64,000 bases of DNA from Proteiniphilum acetatigenes DSM 18083. GTDB taxonomy: Bacteria > Bacteroidota > Bacteroidia > Bacteroidales > Dysgonomonadaceae. Below are positions 40,016 through 49,257 of this stretch, in pieces (position 1 is the first letter of the stretch; every line of letters begins with the position of its first letter). A program made the translations under genes and the position numbers. The notes beneath the pieces were generated by a model. It was not told where the DNA came from, ran no database searches, and saw nothing but the letters and a program-made list of their open reading frames with translations. The stretch spans positions 310,001 through 374,000 of the forward strand of contig NZ_KB905697.1 in assembly GCF_000380985.1 (NCBI RefSeq), in the 5' to 3' direction.

Positions 40016-40549
40016 TTACTCATGCTCACCATTGTACTGCTGGTGAACGGGGATCTTCACCTCATCCACTACGATATACATCTCTTTACCGAACGAGGGA
40101 AATGATTTCACCATCTCCTTCAATGTCTCTTCGGCTTCGCTTCGGGTCTCAAAATTCCCCACTCTTAACCGCCAGAACGGCGATTCAAAAAGGACAACTG
40201 TTTCGAGTTCGGGATATATATTATTGATAAGCTGCTGCTTTTGGTGCGCCTCATTCTTAGAAGTACGCTGATTATTCCCGGAAAAAGCCTGTATCTTGTA
40301 TCCTCGTACCCGGTAATACTGCGTCGATCCGTCGGCATTGGTATATACAGTCCTGGGAGGGGCCATAGGACGTCCTAACACATGCGCGATGCTCTCATCC
40401 TCATAAACAGAAACACGCCCCTTACCGGGCACTACGGAATTCAGTTCCCGCAGTATTTCTTTCTTTTGTGATGACGACTGGGCATAGGTTCCGTCTGCAA
40501 ACACAACCAATAACAGAAGGAGAATTGTATAGTGAAAGAGATAGTTCAT
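40016..40549 (-). CDS. SPOR-domain secreted protein
   Basis: The 177-aa protein has a signal peptide (about 1-23, VFADGTYAQ), a linker, and a C-terminal SPOR domain (about 95-170: YKIQAFSGNNQRTSKNEAHQ, PFWRLRVGNFETRSEAEETL). SPOR domains bind denuded glycan strands of peptidoglycan, often at the septum. It precedes folE by 22 nt, and the same pairing with tpiA upstream is common in Bacteroidales as far as I recall. Its precise role is unknown. Confidence 0.88.
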   Translation of the reverse strand: MNYLFHYTILLLLLVVFADGTYAQSSSQKKEILRELNSVVPGKGRVSVYEDESIAHVLGRPMAPPRTVYTNADGSTQYYRVRGYKIQAFSGNNQRTSKNEAHQKQQLINNIYPELETVVLFESPFWRLRVGNFETRSEAEETLKEMVKSFPSFGKEMYIVVDEVKIPVHQQYNGEHE

Positions 40550-40555
40550 TATTCA

Positions 40556-40612
40556 AAATTACTAATTACAAATAATTAATTACTAATTACCAATGACTAA
40601 TTACCAATTAAC
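40556..40612. repeat. Word-like AT-rich intergenic spacer
   Basis: Repeats of TACTAATTAC, AATTAATTAC and GACTAATTACC occur in near-tandem order between tpiA and the SPOR gene. This is the same class of spacer as at 42.9, 52.3, 53.7 and 56.2 kb. Downstream (40653-40676) TCGGAA...TTCCGA forms a small inverted repeat. Confidence 0.5.
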
Positions 40613-40735
40613 CCAATATTAAGACATTAATAGATCAGTCACATCCCGTCAAGTCGGAATCTTCACTACGTTCCGATTGGCACTACTTCCCGATATTGGC
40701 TCATTAGTCATATTAACTTTACAAAGATAAAGAAA

Positions 40736-40764
40736 TACCACAGACCCGGAGCGGATCTGTGGTA
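40736..40764 (-). terminator. Intrinsic terminator after tpiA
   Basis: TACCACAGA and TCTGTGGTA pair over 9 bp, with an inner CCG/CGG pair after one mismatch. On the minus strand the stem is followed by TTTCTTTAT. It lies 17 nt beyond the tpiA stop. Confidence 0.75.
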
Positions 40765-40781
40765 AAATTCTGTTAATCGGT

Positions 40782-41537
40782 TCAGAATGCCTCAATAATG
40801 GGCATAAATTTATCTACTCCCAGTGAAGCACCGCCAATAAGGCCGCCATCCACATCGGGATTGGAGAAAAGTTCTTTTGCATTGCCGGCGTTGGCACTTC
40901 CACCATAGAGGATAGAGGTATTGTCAGCAATCTCCTGACCATACTTTTCAGCCAATGTTTTGCGGATAAAAGCATGTATCTCCTGTGCCTGATCGGCTGT
41001 AGCTGTCTTACCGGTACCAATTGCCCATACGGGTTCATAAGCCAGTACTATTTTAGCAAAATCTTCAGGGGAAAGTTCGAACAATGAGTCTTCAATCTGC
41101 GATTTTACCACATCGAAATGTTTACCTGCTTCTCTTTCTTCCAGCACCTCTCCGATGCAGAAGATGGGGGTAAGTCCGTTGGCAAGCGCCAACTTCACTT
41201 TCTCTTTCAGGATTTCGGAAGTTTCGTGGTAATAAGCACGACGTTCGCTATGTCCCAGAATCACATACCTGGCCCCGGTAGAAGCTACCATCGCGGCAGA
41301 CACTTCTCCGGTATATGCACCCGATTCCTTATCAGCACAATTTTGTGCGGCAACGCCAATCTTGTTTGTATTAACGGCATTCACCACACTTGCCAGATGA
41401 ATAAAAGGCGTACCGATCACGACATCACAGTTCACGATCTTATTCTTCAACGCCTCGTTCAACTCTTTTGCCAGTTCAACTCCCTCTTGCAGGTTTTTAT
41501 TCATTTTCCAGTTACCTGCTACAATGTTTTTTCTCAT
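40782..41537 (-). CDS. tpiA: Triosephosphate isomerase
   Basis: TpiA interconverts dihydroxyacetone phosphate and glyceraldehyde 3-phosphate in glycolysis. The 251-aa protein has all key residues: Lys11 in AGNWKMNKN, His96 in ILGHSERR, Glu168 in [14 protein letters not shown], and the phosphate-binding [12 protein letters not shown] near 211-222. A -7-like TAAATTTG occurs on the minus strand at 41573-41580. It is followed by the SPOR gene after a terminator. Confidence 0.98.
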   Translation of the reverse strand: MRKNIVAGNWKMNKNLQEGVELAKELNEALKNKIVNCDVVIGTPFIHLASVVNAVNTNKIGVAAQNCADKESGAYTGEVSAAMVASTGARYVILGHSERRAYYHETSEILKEKVKLALANGLTPIFCIGEVLEEREAGKHFDVVKSQIEDSLFELSPEDFAKIVLAYEPVWAIGTGKTATADQAQEIHAFIRKTLAEKYGQEIADNTSILYGGSANAGNAKELFSNPDVDGGLIGGASLGVDKFMPIIEAF

Positions 41538-41652
41538 ACAAAAAAATATATAATTAAAATTTCAAATTTAGCCACGTTATTTCAGATTTGGGATTTGGGA
41601 TATTGGAATTCAAACCTCCTCGTCTCCCGGTCTCCCCAGTCTCCCAGTCCCC

Positions 41653-41679
41653 CAGTCAATCCAGTCAATCCAGTCAATC
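41653..41679. repeat. Tandem 9-bp repeat, three copies
   Basis: CAGTCAATC is repeated three times without interruption, right at the 3' end of the DoxX/MauE-like gene (stop at 41683) and upstream of tpiA. Preceding CCCAGTC/TCTCCC words give a longer C- and T-rich tract (41620-41652). Confidence 0.85.
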
Positions 41680-41682
41680 CAG

Positions 41683-42849
41683 CTACTCTCCCACATTATC
41701 ATCTAACCACCTCCTGCCAGGCACTCTGCTATCGTCCCATTTATTGATTACCGTTCCCTCTTTCAGCAACATCAATCCGGGATTTGCACGAATCATTGTT
41801 TTCAGTACCCGCTCATCCGCATGACAAAATTGAAAACCGGTACGGTGATGTTGTTCCCATTCCCCTACCACATCGGTCGGCGATGAAGTGAGGAGGTAAA
41901 AGGAGTATCCGTTTTCCTCAGCATAATGGTGCACTTGCCTGAATCGTTCAAGATGGTTCAGACTCATCTTATCCAACGAATAGGCAACCATCAGGAAAGT
42001 ATAAGAGGGTTCGGAAAGGATGATATCGGTAATATCGCCCCCAATATCCCATGAACCGGTAGCCTCGTCATAATACAATGCCTCTACCGCAAAGTCTTCA
42101 ATGGCAGGCTTCTCACCTTCTTTTACCACTTTTGTCTTCATATCCACAAATGTCCAGGTGGAATCGTTCCAGGGATAGTTTTCTTCAGTAAACTCCTTCT
42201 CTATCCCATCTTTCCTATAGATAAAAACGGTCTCCAGCACATCTGCCTTCTCCGGGTCGACAAACATCTGCTGTGGAATATTGGCACCGATCTTGTAAGG
42301 ACGAAAATCGATGACCGGCAGGCGGTATACATTATGAAGAGAAAAGAGCACACCCAGGAGCAATGTCAAAAGCCCTGCCACAGGCGCCATTTTCTTTGAA
42401 AAGAGCGGGGTGATCTGCCTCCATTTCAAGAGCAACAGTATTGCTCCTGCCAGCAGTATTACGTTCTTATAGAAAGTTTGCCAATTACTGATAGTAAATG
42501 CATCGCCAAAGCATCCACAATCTTCCACAGGGTTGGCGATGGCAATCCACAGGGTGAGTGGCGTAAAGAAAACCATGAACAGGGTGATCAGCCGGGCAGT
42601 CCATTTCCTGTAAATTCCTAATAACAGAAAAACACCCAAGGCAAATTCAGCCGTCACCATAAAAACAGCTACAGGTAAAGCCAACGGAAAAAGCCCTGTA
42701 AGACCCAATTCTATCAGGTAATCTTCTATCTTATAGGTGAAACCCAGTGGATCGACAGCTTTCACGAAACCGGAGAATACAAAGGTCACCCCGACAATAA
42801 TACGTGACAATTCGAGCAAAAATTTCACTATTTTGGTTTTTGAACTCAT
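41683..42849 (-). CDS. DoxX/MauE-like membrane protein (BT_3928 family type)
   Basis: The 388-aa protein has a four-helix DoxX/MauE-like membrane region in its first ~150 residues (IIVGVTFVFSGFVKAVDP, FALGVFLLLGIYRKWTA, and a conserved NPVEDCGCFGDAFTISNWQTF loop typical of MauE-like oxidoreductase-linked proteins). A further helix follows at about 155-172. The C-terminal part (about 190-385) is soluble and partly thioredoxin-like (YTFLMVAYSLDKMSLNHLERF, YSFYLLTSSPTDVVGEW). It probably belongs to envelope redox or disulfide chemistry, but the exact role is unknown. The DUF1599 gene lies upstream, separated by a repeat-rich spacer. Confidence 0.8.
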   Translation of the reverse strand: MSSKTKIVKFLLELSRIIVGVTFVFSGFVKAVDPLGFTYKIEDYLIELGLTGLFPLALPVAVFMVTAEFALGVFLLLGIYRKWTARLITLFMVFFTPLTLWIAIANPVEDCGCFGDAFTISNWQTFYKNVILLAGAILLLLKWRQITPLFSKKMAPVAGLLTLLLGVLFSLHNVYRLPVIDFRPYKIGANIPQQMFVDPEKADVLETVFIYRKDGIEKEFTEENYPWNDSTWTFVDMKTKVVKEGEKPAIEDFAVEALYYDEATGSWDIGGDITDIILSEPSYTFLMVAYSLDKMSLNHLERFRQVHHYAEENGYSFYLLTSSPTDVVGEWEQHHRTGFQFCHADERVLKTMIRANPGLMLLKEGTVINKWDDSRVPGRRWLDDNVGE

Positions 42850-42939
42850 CTTTCTTCAGAATTTAAAGATTCCAGATTCAAAATTCAAGATTTAGCTACG
42901 CTGATTTCCAATTCAAATTCCATAAATCGTTAAATCAAC

Positions 42940-42976
42940 AAATCAGTAAATCATCACATCAAATCGACCTTTCCAC
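42940..42976 (-). repeat. 37-bp repeat shared exactly with 53665-53701 (inverted)
   Basis: This segment is the exact reverse complement of 53665-53701. In both places the repeat lies just after the stop of one gene and before the start of the next gene of the same transcription unit, in the same orientation relative to transcription. Confidence 0.9.
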
Positions 42977-42993
42977 TTTTCCCACTTTCCCAC

Positions 42994-43539
42994 CTACTCC
43001 TCTCCGAAATGCAGTTTGATCAACCCAAAAACAGCATAATTGATCATATCTTTGTAATTAGCATCAATCCCTTCGGAAATAAGAGTCTGCCCGTCGTTAG
43101 CTTCGATCTCTTTAGTACGCTGTATCTTCATCAGGATGAGATCGGTATAGGAACTTATCCGCATACTTCTCCAGGCTTCTCCGTAATCATGATTCTTTGC
43201 CTCCATCAGCGCTTTCGATTCCGCCACGAAGCGGTCGTAAAGCTCCAGGGCTTTTTCCGCCGAAATATCCACCACATCCACATAACCCAATTCCAGTTGA
43301 ATCAACCCTACGATACCATAATTCACGATACCTACATATTCGGGGAAGATACCTTCATCGACCCTGTTATCTTTCATTGTTTCAAGCGTACGGATCCGTT
43401 TCGCTTTGATAAAAATCTGATCGGTCACTGAACCGGGACGGAGTATTCGCCATGCGGCTCCGTAATCCTGTAGCTTCTTCTCGAATACTCCCCGGCAGAT
43501 AGCGAGTACTTCGTCAAACTGATGATGGGTTACTTTCAT
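42994..43539 (-). CDS. DUF1599 protein with duplicated domain
   Basis: The 181-aa protein contains two copies of one ~80-residue unit. The first has LQDYGAAWRILRPGSVTDQI and the second NHDYGEAWRSMRISSYTDLI. Each unit is followed by an Arg/Lys-rich helix and a hydrophobic NYGIVGLIQLELG / NYAVFGLIKLHFG end. DUF1599 is of unknown function. The conserved Asp-Tyr-Gly and Trp-Arg suggest nucleotide or substrate binding, but this is speculation. It starts directly next to a dispersed repeat (43541-43635). Confidence 0.9.
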   Translation of the reverse strand: MKVTHHQFDEVLAICRGVFEKKLQDYGAAWRILRPGSVTDQIFIKAKRIRTLETMKDNRVDEGIFPEYVGIVNYGIVGLIQLELGYVDVVDISAEKALELYDRFVAESKALMEAKNHDYGEAWRSMRISSYTDLILMKIQRTKEIEANDGQTLISEGIDANYKDMINYAVFGLIKLHFGEE

Positions 43540-43540
43540 T

Positions 43541-43635
43541 TAGTCTAATGCAATTGAACTATTTCGTTAAGCAAGAGCAGATACAAAGCTTGCTTTGATT
43601 ATGCCGAGCGCAGAAATAGTCTAATGTAATTGAAC
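43541..43635 (+). repeat. Dispersed intergenic repeat, copy B with terminal direct repeats
   Basis: Copy B is bounded by two near-identical 19-bp words: TAGTCTAATGCAATTGAAC (43541-43559) and TAGTCTAATGTAATTGAAC (43617-43635). The inner part resembles copies A and C. It begins one base upstream of the DUF1599 ATG, so it replaced or forms that gene's 5' leader. Confidence 0.75.
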
Positions 43636-43651
43636 CGAACAAAGGTAATAA

Positions 43652-43685
43652 AAAAAGGCACAAGTTCATTATCCTGTACCTTTTT
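43652..43685 (-). terminator. Intrinsic terminator after M23 peptidase gene
   Basis: AAAAAGG...CCTTTTT arms with inner wobble pairs form a ~12-bp stem around an 8-nt loop. A-rich sequence on the plus strand gives a T-run on the minus strand. It lies about 25 nt beyond the stop at 43710. Confidence 0.6.
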
Positions 43686-43709
43686 CAATCTACCTGTCCG
43701 GTTTACAAT

Positions 43710-44759
43710 TTATGAAATGCGAATAGAATTACCTACACGCAATGTAGTTCTGGGGGTAATATTATTTAATGAACAAATTTTATTCACAGAAGTGCCGTAG
43801 CGTTTGGCGATAGCTCCCAACGTATCACCTTTCTGGATTCTGTGGTAATTTACTTCACCTGAAACATATTTATTTGTATTGGCATTTTTAGCGGGTTCCC
43901 TGTTGGTTGAAGCACTGGCTGTGGCAACAGTATTGTCCGTATTACTTTTCACAACCACCCTACTGCTGTTGGATGTCTTCCTGTAACTTGAATTAGTCAC
44001 CAAATACTCCTCCTTATGGGGTGCTTTTTTCTGAAAGTCGATAATAAAATTGGGATTAATCGGTTTACCCAGGAAGCGGGTTTCAAAATGCAGGTGCGAT
44101 CCGAATGAACGGCCCGTATTACCTGCCAGTCCGATTGGTTGTCCCGACTGTACAAAATCATTTTCATCCACGAGGAATTTGGAAAGATGTCCGTAAACGG
44201 TTTCCAGTCCGTTCAAATGGCGTATCACAAGATAATACCCATATCCTCTCCGCTCATATTGCTTTACCCTTATTTTACCATCGAACGCGGCATAGATAGT
44301 ATCCCCGGTTTGGGCTTTCAGGTCAACGCCGTAATGATAACGGCGGCTGCCTCTCCGCCCGAAATTGGATGTCATATACCCATCCACCGGCATGGTAAAA
44401 TTCTCCAGATCCACGATAAACGTATCCGGTGCATTTTTCAGGTCACCATACGTATTGACATACCTGTTTCCCCACATCCCACCATAAATATCGTCGGCTG
44501 GAATGGCTTCGGGATCAAACTCGAACCGGTCCTCTTCCACTTCATCCAGGACAGACAAATCCAACTTGAGCTTCAGTCCGTCGGCAAAAAGCCCCGGCTG
44601 TTCACTCAGGGTAGAACTGTGTAATTGTTTGTATGTGAGGTCAGGTCTGGTATTTCCGTTTGATTCCGGAGACAATTGTGAAAATGCGTTCAATGTTACG
44701 AACATCAAGCTTGCAGATAATAATGTGCCTGCTTTTGCTAAAAAATGATTTCTCTCCAT
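43710..44759 (-). CDS. M23 family metallopeptidase with C-terminal LysM
   Basis: This exported peptidoglycan endopeptidase (349 aa) has a signal peptide (about 1-28). The M23 (LytM) domain covers about 125-240 with zinc ligands His142 and Asp146 (YHYGVDLKA) and His222/His224 (GSHLHFE), so it looks catalytically competent. A Ser/Thr/Asn-rich linker (255-300) leads to a LysM repeat (about 305-348: YHRIQKGDTLGAIAKRYGTS). It likely hydrolyses cross-links during growth or division. It stands alone with its own terminator. Confidence 0.93.
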   Translation of the reverse strand: MERNHFLAKAGTLLSASLMFVTLNAFSQLSPESNGNTRPDLTYKQLHSSTLSEQPGLFADGLKLKLDLSVLDEVEEDRFEFDPEAIPADDIYGGMWGNRYVNTYGDLKNAPDTFIVDLENFTMPVDGYMTSNFGRRGSRRYHYGVDLKAQTGDTIYAAFDGKIRVKQYERRGYGYYLVIRHLNGLETVYGHLSKFLVDENDFVQSGQPIGLAGNTGRSFGSHLHFETRFLGKPINPNFIIDFQKKAPHKEEYLVTNSSYRKTSNSSRVVVKSNTDNTVATASASTNREPAKNANTNKYVSGEVNYHRIQKGDTLGAIAKRYGTSVNKICSLNNITPRTTLRVGNSIRIS

Positions 44760-44808
44760 TGTTGCTTCACTGAATTTTTTGATAATCCATTAAAAAACAC
44801 TTTTGTCA

Positions 44809-45270
44809 TTATATCTCATCATTCGCATAAAGATACGGGATGAGATAATGGGAGTAATTAAAAATCTCGTTCTCAGAGAAGAAGCGCTTCAACTCGGCTT
44901 GTGCTGTCTCCTGAGAGTCGGATGCATGCACAATATTTTCCTGCACGCTCATACTGTAGTCACCCCTTATAGTACCGGGTTGTGCCTCTCTACCGTTTGT
45001 AACACCTGCCATTTCGCGAACTACATTTATCACATTCAGCCCCTTAAGAGCCATCACTACCACCGGACTTACACGCATAGCATCTTTGACGCGACCAAAA
45101 AAGGATTTTCCGGCCAAATGGGAATAGTGTTCACTCAGAATTTCATCAGTCAATTCTACCATCTTCATACCGACAATCTGGATTCCTTTCCTTTCGAAAC
45201 GGGAGATAACTTCCCCCATGATTCCGCGCTGTACAGCAGATGGTTTTAGAATTACTAATGTAAGCTCCAT
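44809..45270 (-). CDS. ndk: Nucleoside diphosphate kinase
   Basis: Ndk transfers the gamma phosphate between nucleoside triphosphates and diphosphates through a phospho-His. The 153-aa protein has the catalytic His115 in the NIVHASDSQETA context and the substrate-binding TLVILKPSAVQRG start. The family length is usual. It is a single gene divergent from the DUF2723 gene. Confidence 0.96.
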   Translation of the reverse strand: MELTLVILKPSAVQRGIMGEVISRFERKGIQIVGMKMVELTDEILSEHYSHLAGKSFFGRVKDAMRVSPVVVMALKGLNVINVVREMAGVTNGREAQPGTIRGDYSMSVQENIVHASDSQETAQAELKRFFSENEIFNYSHYLIPYLYANDEI

Positions 45271-45714
45271 GAATGATAAAAATGATAAACTATAATGAAA
45301 ACGACCTTTTAATTACTGATTTTTTTCTTTAAATCACTTTCAAAGTAAAGTTTTTATTATTTCTCATCCAAATAATCTATTCCCTTTTTTTGAGGAGAAT
45401 TTACACACCAGCAGTAAAACAGGCTCATATCATACAGATTTACAGAAACTTACATGAAAATATGTTTTATAACATATTTTGCTGATATTAAGCGCAATAG
45501 ACAATTATTAACCATTATTTTAGCTTTTGTCGGCAAAAAATTAAACTTGCCTCTACTTTCTTATTTTGCTTTTTTTAATACCCTTCTTATAAAATGGAGT
45601 TTCAATCCACAACCGGAATAAAGAGATTTAAGTATCTTTGCCCAAAATTCGCAATCAATCAGCACGATTCGGGTTATAATTGAAACTATACATCAATCAT
45701 CAAAAAAAAGAATA
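45271..45714. promoter_or_regulatory. Divergent intergenic region ndk / DUF2723 gene
   Basis: No gene is visible. A perfect inverted repeat AAAATATGTT (45457-45466) and AACATATTTT (45471-45480) with a 4-nt loop is present. TATCTTTG at 45633-45640 is a perfect -7 element for the plus strand and would give a leader of ~68 nt before 45715. The matching -33 TTTG is not found. Confidence 0.45.
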
Positions 45715-48700
45715 ATGATCAGGTACAAGCTTATCAATAACATTACAGGTTGGATTGTATTTGCCGTTGCAGCAGTGGTTTACCTGCTTACCATTGAGCC
45801 CACGGCAAGTTTCTGGGATTGCGGAGAATTCATCACCCAGGCCTATAAGCTGGAAGTGGGCCATCCCCCCGGTGCACCTATTTTCATGCTGGTGGGTAAT
45901 CTCTTCACGCAATTGGCACAGGATCCGTCGCAGGTGGCCAAAATGGTCAACAGCATGTCGGCATTGATGAGCGCATTCACCATCCTGTTCCTTTTCTGGA
46001 CCATCACCCATCTGACCCGTAAGCTCATTATTGCAAAAGAGGGAGGTGAACTCAGTATGGGCCAAACGATCGCAGTGATCGGCAGCGGCCTTGTGGGTGC
46101 ACTGGTCTACACTTTTTCCGACACATTCTGGTTCTCGGCCGTAGAAGGTGAAGTATACGCCTTCTCATCCATGCTCACCGCCCTGGTGTTCTGGCTGATC
46201 CTTAAATGGGAGGATAATGCCGACAAACCCCATTCCGACAAATGGATCGTACTGATCGCCTATGTCATGGGGTTATCAATCGGCGTGCACCTGCTCAACC
46301 TGTTGTGTATCCCGGCAATTGTCCTGGTCTACTACTTCAAGAAGAATGAAAATCCCGACTGGAAAGGCGGGATCAAGGCCCTTCTGTTGTCCTTCGGACT
46401 TATCGTTATATTAATGTGGGGGATCATCCCCGGTTTTACCAAAGTGGGAGGTTGGTTCGAACTCTTCTTTGTGAATTCATTGGGATTTTCTTATCATACA
46501 GGATTGTTCGTTTACCTTATTCTTCTGGTAGGCGTGATCGGATGGTCGCTCTATGAGACTTTGTCTCCCAAAGGAAAAGAAAACAGAGCTCGTACCTCTT
46601 TCTTCTTAAGCATGGGTATGACGGGGATCCTTTTCATCGGCAGCAGTGCCTGGCTATGGGTGCTACTCATTGCCGCAGGCGCTTATTTTGCATTCAGATA
46701 TAAAAAATTAGAGGTCAAATTTATCAATCTTGCCGTCACAAGCCTGATGGTTATTCTGGTCGGGTTCTCGGCCTATGCACTGATTCCTATCCGGTCAAAC
46801 GCCAATCCTCCACTCGACCTGAATAAACCGGAGAATATCTTTTCGCTCGGAGGTATGCTGAGCCGTGAACAGTACGGACAGAGACCTCTTCTCTATGGAA
46901 CTACTTATGCCTCTCAACCAGCAAGGAATGCCGACGGATCGTATATTGTAGAGAGTGAACGTACGTCCTATCGGCCGGTAGTGAAAACTTCGCCCGAACA
47001 AAAAGACCGATACGAAAAGAAAGTGACATCGATCAACTATAAATACACCAATACCATGTTGCTCCCCAGGATGCACTCGCACTCCGGGAATCCGTCGTTT
47101 AGGAACCATAGCATGGGATACGAACAATGGGGAGGTGTGACCGACCTGAACCAAAAGCCCACCTTCTGGCAGAACCTGAAGTTCCTTTTCAGCTACCAGG
47201 TCAACCACATGTACTGGCGCTATTTCATGTGGAACTTCTCCGGCAGGCAGAACGACATACAAGGGCACGGTGAAATTACCGCCGGCAACTGGATCACCGG
47301 AATCCCTTTCTTCGATGAGCATGTGCTGGGATTGGGATCTCAGGATAATATCGCGCCCGATATCGTCGACAACAAGGGGCATAACAAATACTATATGCTG
47401 CCCCTGCTGCTCGGCATTATCGGTATCCTTTACCAGCTACAACTGAAAAAGAGGGGAAAACAGAGTTTCGCCATAGTCTTCATGCTCTTCTTCATGACCG
47501 GTCTGGCCATCATCCTCTACCTCAACCAGACGCCATATGAGCCGAGGGAACGGGACTACGCTTACGCAGGTTCTTTCTATGCCTTCTCCATCTGGGTCGG
47601 GATGGGAGTGGCCGGTATCAGCTACTTCTTAAGGAAATATATAAAGAATACCACTGCCGCTACGGCGCTTGCCACAGTGGCAACCCTCTGCGTCCCTGTA
47701 CAGATGGCCTCGCAGACCTGGGACGACCACGACCGTTCGGGAAGGACCCTGGCAAGGGACACCGGCATGAATTATCTGAGCTGCGTGGGTGAGAACGCCA
47801 TCCTTTTCACCAATGGCGACAACGACACCTATCCTCTCTGGTACGTGCAGGAAACAGAAGGCTTCCGTACCGACGTGCGGGTCACCAACCTCAGCTTCCT
47901 CCAGACGGAATGGTATGTGGACCAGTTGTTACGTCCGGCTTATGAGTCCGAACCCCTGCCCATCCGATGGACTCGCCCGCAGTACTCAGGCAAGGCCGGA
48001 AGCGCGGCATATATCATCACTAAAAAGGAGATAGAAGATGTGCTCCGCCATAACAATGTCCCTCCCGTTTCTTTCGGGTCGTACTACGATATGGGTGCTT
48101 TTAAAGACACGCTTTCCCTGACGCAAATCATGGAGAATTTGCGGACGGGACAGAACACCCGCCCGGCCAATCCGTTCAACACAGGAGATATGCCCGTCAT
48201 TCCCGGCAATGTGCTTGCACTCAATGTGGATACTGCCCGGGTAGACTGGAAAGGCCTGGCCGCAAAACCATCCGATAAGATGTATATTGACATGACAGGG
48301 AAGTCGGCCGTATATTTTAACGAGCAAATGATCCTGGAGATGCTCGACAATATCAACGACGGCCATTGGCAACGTCCTATCCATTTCGCAACCACTATCA
48401 CTCCATCCCTGTACATGAACCTGCAGAACCGTAACTTCTCGCTCAACGGACTCACCTATCAGGTAGTCCCGGGAACTCCTCTTTATGATGGAGTAAATAT
48501 AGAAGCAGCGTACGACAACATGGTGAACAAATTCAGATGGGGCGGACTCGAAAACAATCCCGACATCTATCTTGATGAAACGAGCCGGAGGATGCTTTCC
48601 ACCTACCGTCTCTACTTCACACAACTTGTCGACGCGCTGATCGGTGCGGGAGAAAACGAAAAAGCGCTCACAGCGCTGGATAAAGTCACCACGATGATAC

Positions 48701-49188
48701 CCTCGTCGGCAGTGGCTTACGGTACCGACGGGCTACTCTTCGCGAGAGCCTATTACCGCCTGGGCGAGACAGAGAAAGCCGAGGCGCTTATTGCGGACAT
48801 CAGCGACAGGGTGAACAGGAACCTCGACTGGTACGTACGGTTAAATACCGTACAGCTATCGAATTCACTCTCTGATGTGATCTGGAACAACATCAATCCT
48901 ATGATGCTTATCACAAGTATTTATCAACAATATAATAAGGAGAAATATACGATACTGGTCGACGACCTGCTGCAACGGGCGCAGACTTTCTATACGCTCG
49001 GCGTTCCCTATGTCGGAGATACCCTTTTAAAAGAGATCACCGACGGTTCGGTACGCGGATACTATTCCACTTCTGCCGACGACACATTACACCGGGCTAC
49101 GGAAGAAGAGACTATGCAGAAGGCACTCAACATGATGCAGCAATTCAGCCCCCGTTTGCTGGAACAATACCAGCAGTCAGATCAGTAA
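45715..49188 (+). CDS. DUF2723 membrane protein, GT-C glycosyltransferase-like, with TPR-type tail
   Basis: The 1157-aa protein begins with the DUF2723 signature (TIEPTASFWDCGEFITQAYKLEVGHPPGAPIF, residues 28-59, quoted in part: SFWDCGEF and GHPPGAP). This family includes the eukaryotic TMEM260 O-mannosyltransferase, and the fold is that of GT-C enzymes. The first loop holds the Asp-Cys-Gly-Glu expected near the active site. About ten or more transmembrane helices cover residues 10-640. The soluble C-terminal part (about 650-1150) ends with helical TPR-like segments (ALTALDKVTTMIPSSAVAYG). It is probably involved in protein O-glycosylation in the envelope, known in Bacteroidetes. This is inference. 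It ends at a strong terminator. Confidence 0.88.
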   Translation: MIRYKLINNITGWIVFAVAAVVYLLTIEPTASFWDCGEFITQAYKLEVGHPPGAPIFMLVGNLFTQLAQDPSQVAKMVNSMSALMSAFTILFLFWTITHLTRKLIIAKEGGELSMGQTIAVIGSGLVGALVYTFSDTFWFSAVEGEVYAFSSMLTALVFWLILKWEDNADKPHSDKWIVLIAYVMGLSIGVHLLNLLCIPAIVLVYYFKKNENPDWKGGIKALLLSFGLIVILMWGIIPGFTKVGGWFELFFVNSLGFSYHTGLFVYLILLVGVIGWSLYETLSPKGKENRARTSFFLSMGMTGILFIGSSAWLWVLLIAAGAYFAFRYKKLEVKFINLAVTSLMVILVGFSAYALIPIRSNANPPLDLNKPENIFSLGGMLSREQYGQRPLLYGTTYASQPARNADGSYIVESERTSYRPVVKTSPEQKDRYEKKVTSINYKYTNTMLLPRMHSHSGNPSFRNHSMGYEQWGGVTDLNQKPTFWQNLKFLFSYQVNHMYWRYFMWNFSGRQNDIQGHGEITAGNWITGIPFFDEHVLGLGSQDNIAPDIVDNKGHNKYYMLPLLLGIIGILYQLQLKKRGKQSFAIVFMLFFMTGLAIILYLNQTPYEPRERDYAYAGSFYAFSIWVGMGVAGISYFLRKYIKNTTAATALATVATLCVPVQMASQTWDDHDRSGRTLARDTGMNYLSCVGENAILFTNGDNDTYPLWYVQETEGFRTDVRVTNLSFLQTEWYVDQLLRPAYESEPLPIRWTRPQYSGKAGSAAYIITKKEIEDVLRHNNVPPVSFGSYYDMGAFKDTLSLTQIMENLRTGQNTRPANPFNTGDMPVIPGNVLALNVDTARVDWKGLAAKPSDKMYIDMTGKSAVYFNEQMILEMLDNINDGHWQRPIHFATTITPSLYMNLQNRNFSLNGLTYQVVPGTPLYDGVNIEAAYDNMVNKFRWGGLENNPDIYLDETSRRMLSTYRLYFTQLVDALIGAGENEKALTALDKVTTMIPSSAVAYGTDGLLFARAYYRLGETEKAEALIADISDRVNRNLDWYVRLNTVQLSNSLSDVIWNNINPMMLITSIYQQYNKEKYTILVDDLLQRAQTFYTLGVPYVGDTLLKEITDGSVRGYYSTSADDTLHRATEEETMQKALNMMQQFSPRLLEQYQQSDQ

Positions 49189-49201
49189 CAGATAAAATAA
49201 C

Positions 49202-49231
49202 ATACGGTTGTGAGTCGACTCACAGCCGTAT
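49202..49231 (+). terminator. Intrinsic terminator after DUF2723 gene
   Basis: ATACGGTTGTGAG (49202-49214) and CTCACAGCCGTAT (49219-49231) form a 13-bp stem (one G-U) around a TCGA loop. CTCTTTT follows. It lies 13 nt past the stop. A GTG inside it, in frame with the next gene, is therefore not a start. Confidence 0.85.
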
Positions 49232-49257
49232 CTCTTTTCAACATACATTCACATTTC

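Noticed and set aside
40653-40676. TCGGAA/TTCCGA inverted repeat as operator or terminator
   Set aside because: It is short (6 bp), lacks a T-run and lies in a word-like spacer; not enough support.
41653-41679. CRISPR-like array
   Set aside because: The repeats are 9 bp, directly tandem and without spacers; no cas genes are present.
49210-49257. GTG start extending the polysaccharide deacetylase by 16 residues
   Set aside because: The GTG lies in the stem of the terminator of the preceding gene; the ATG at 49258 gives the normal family start.
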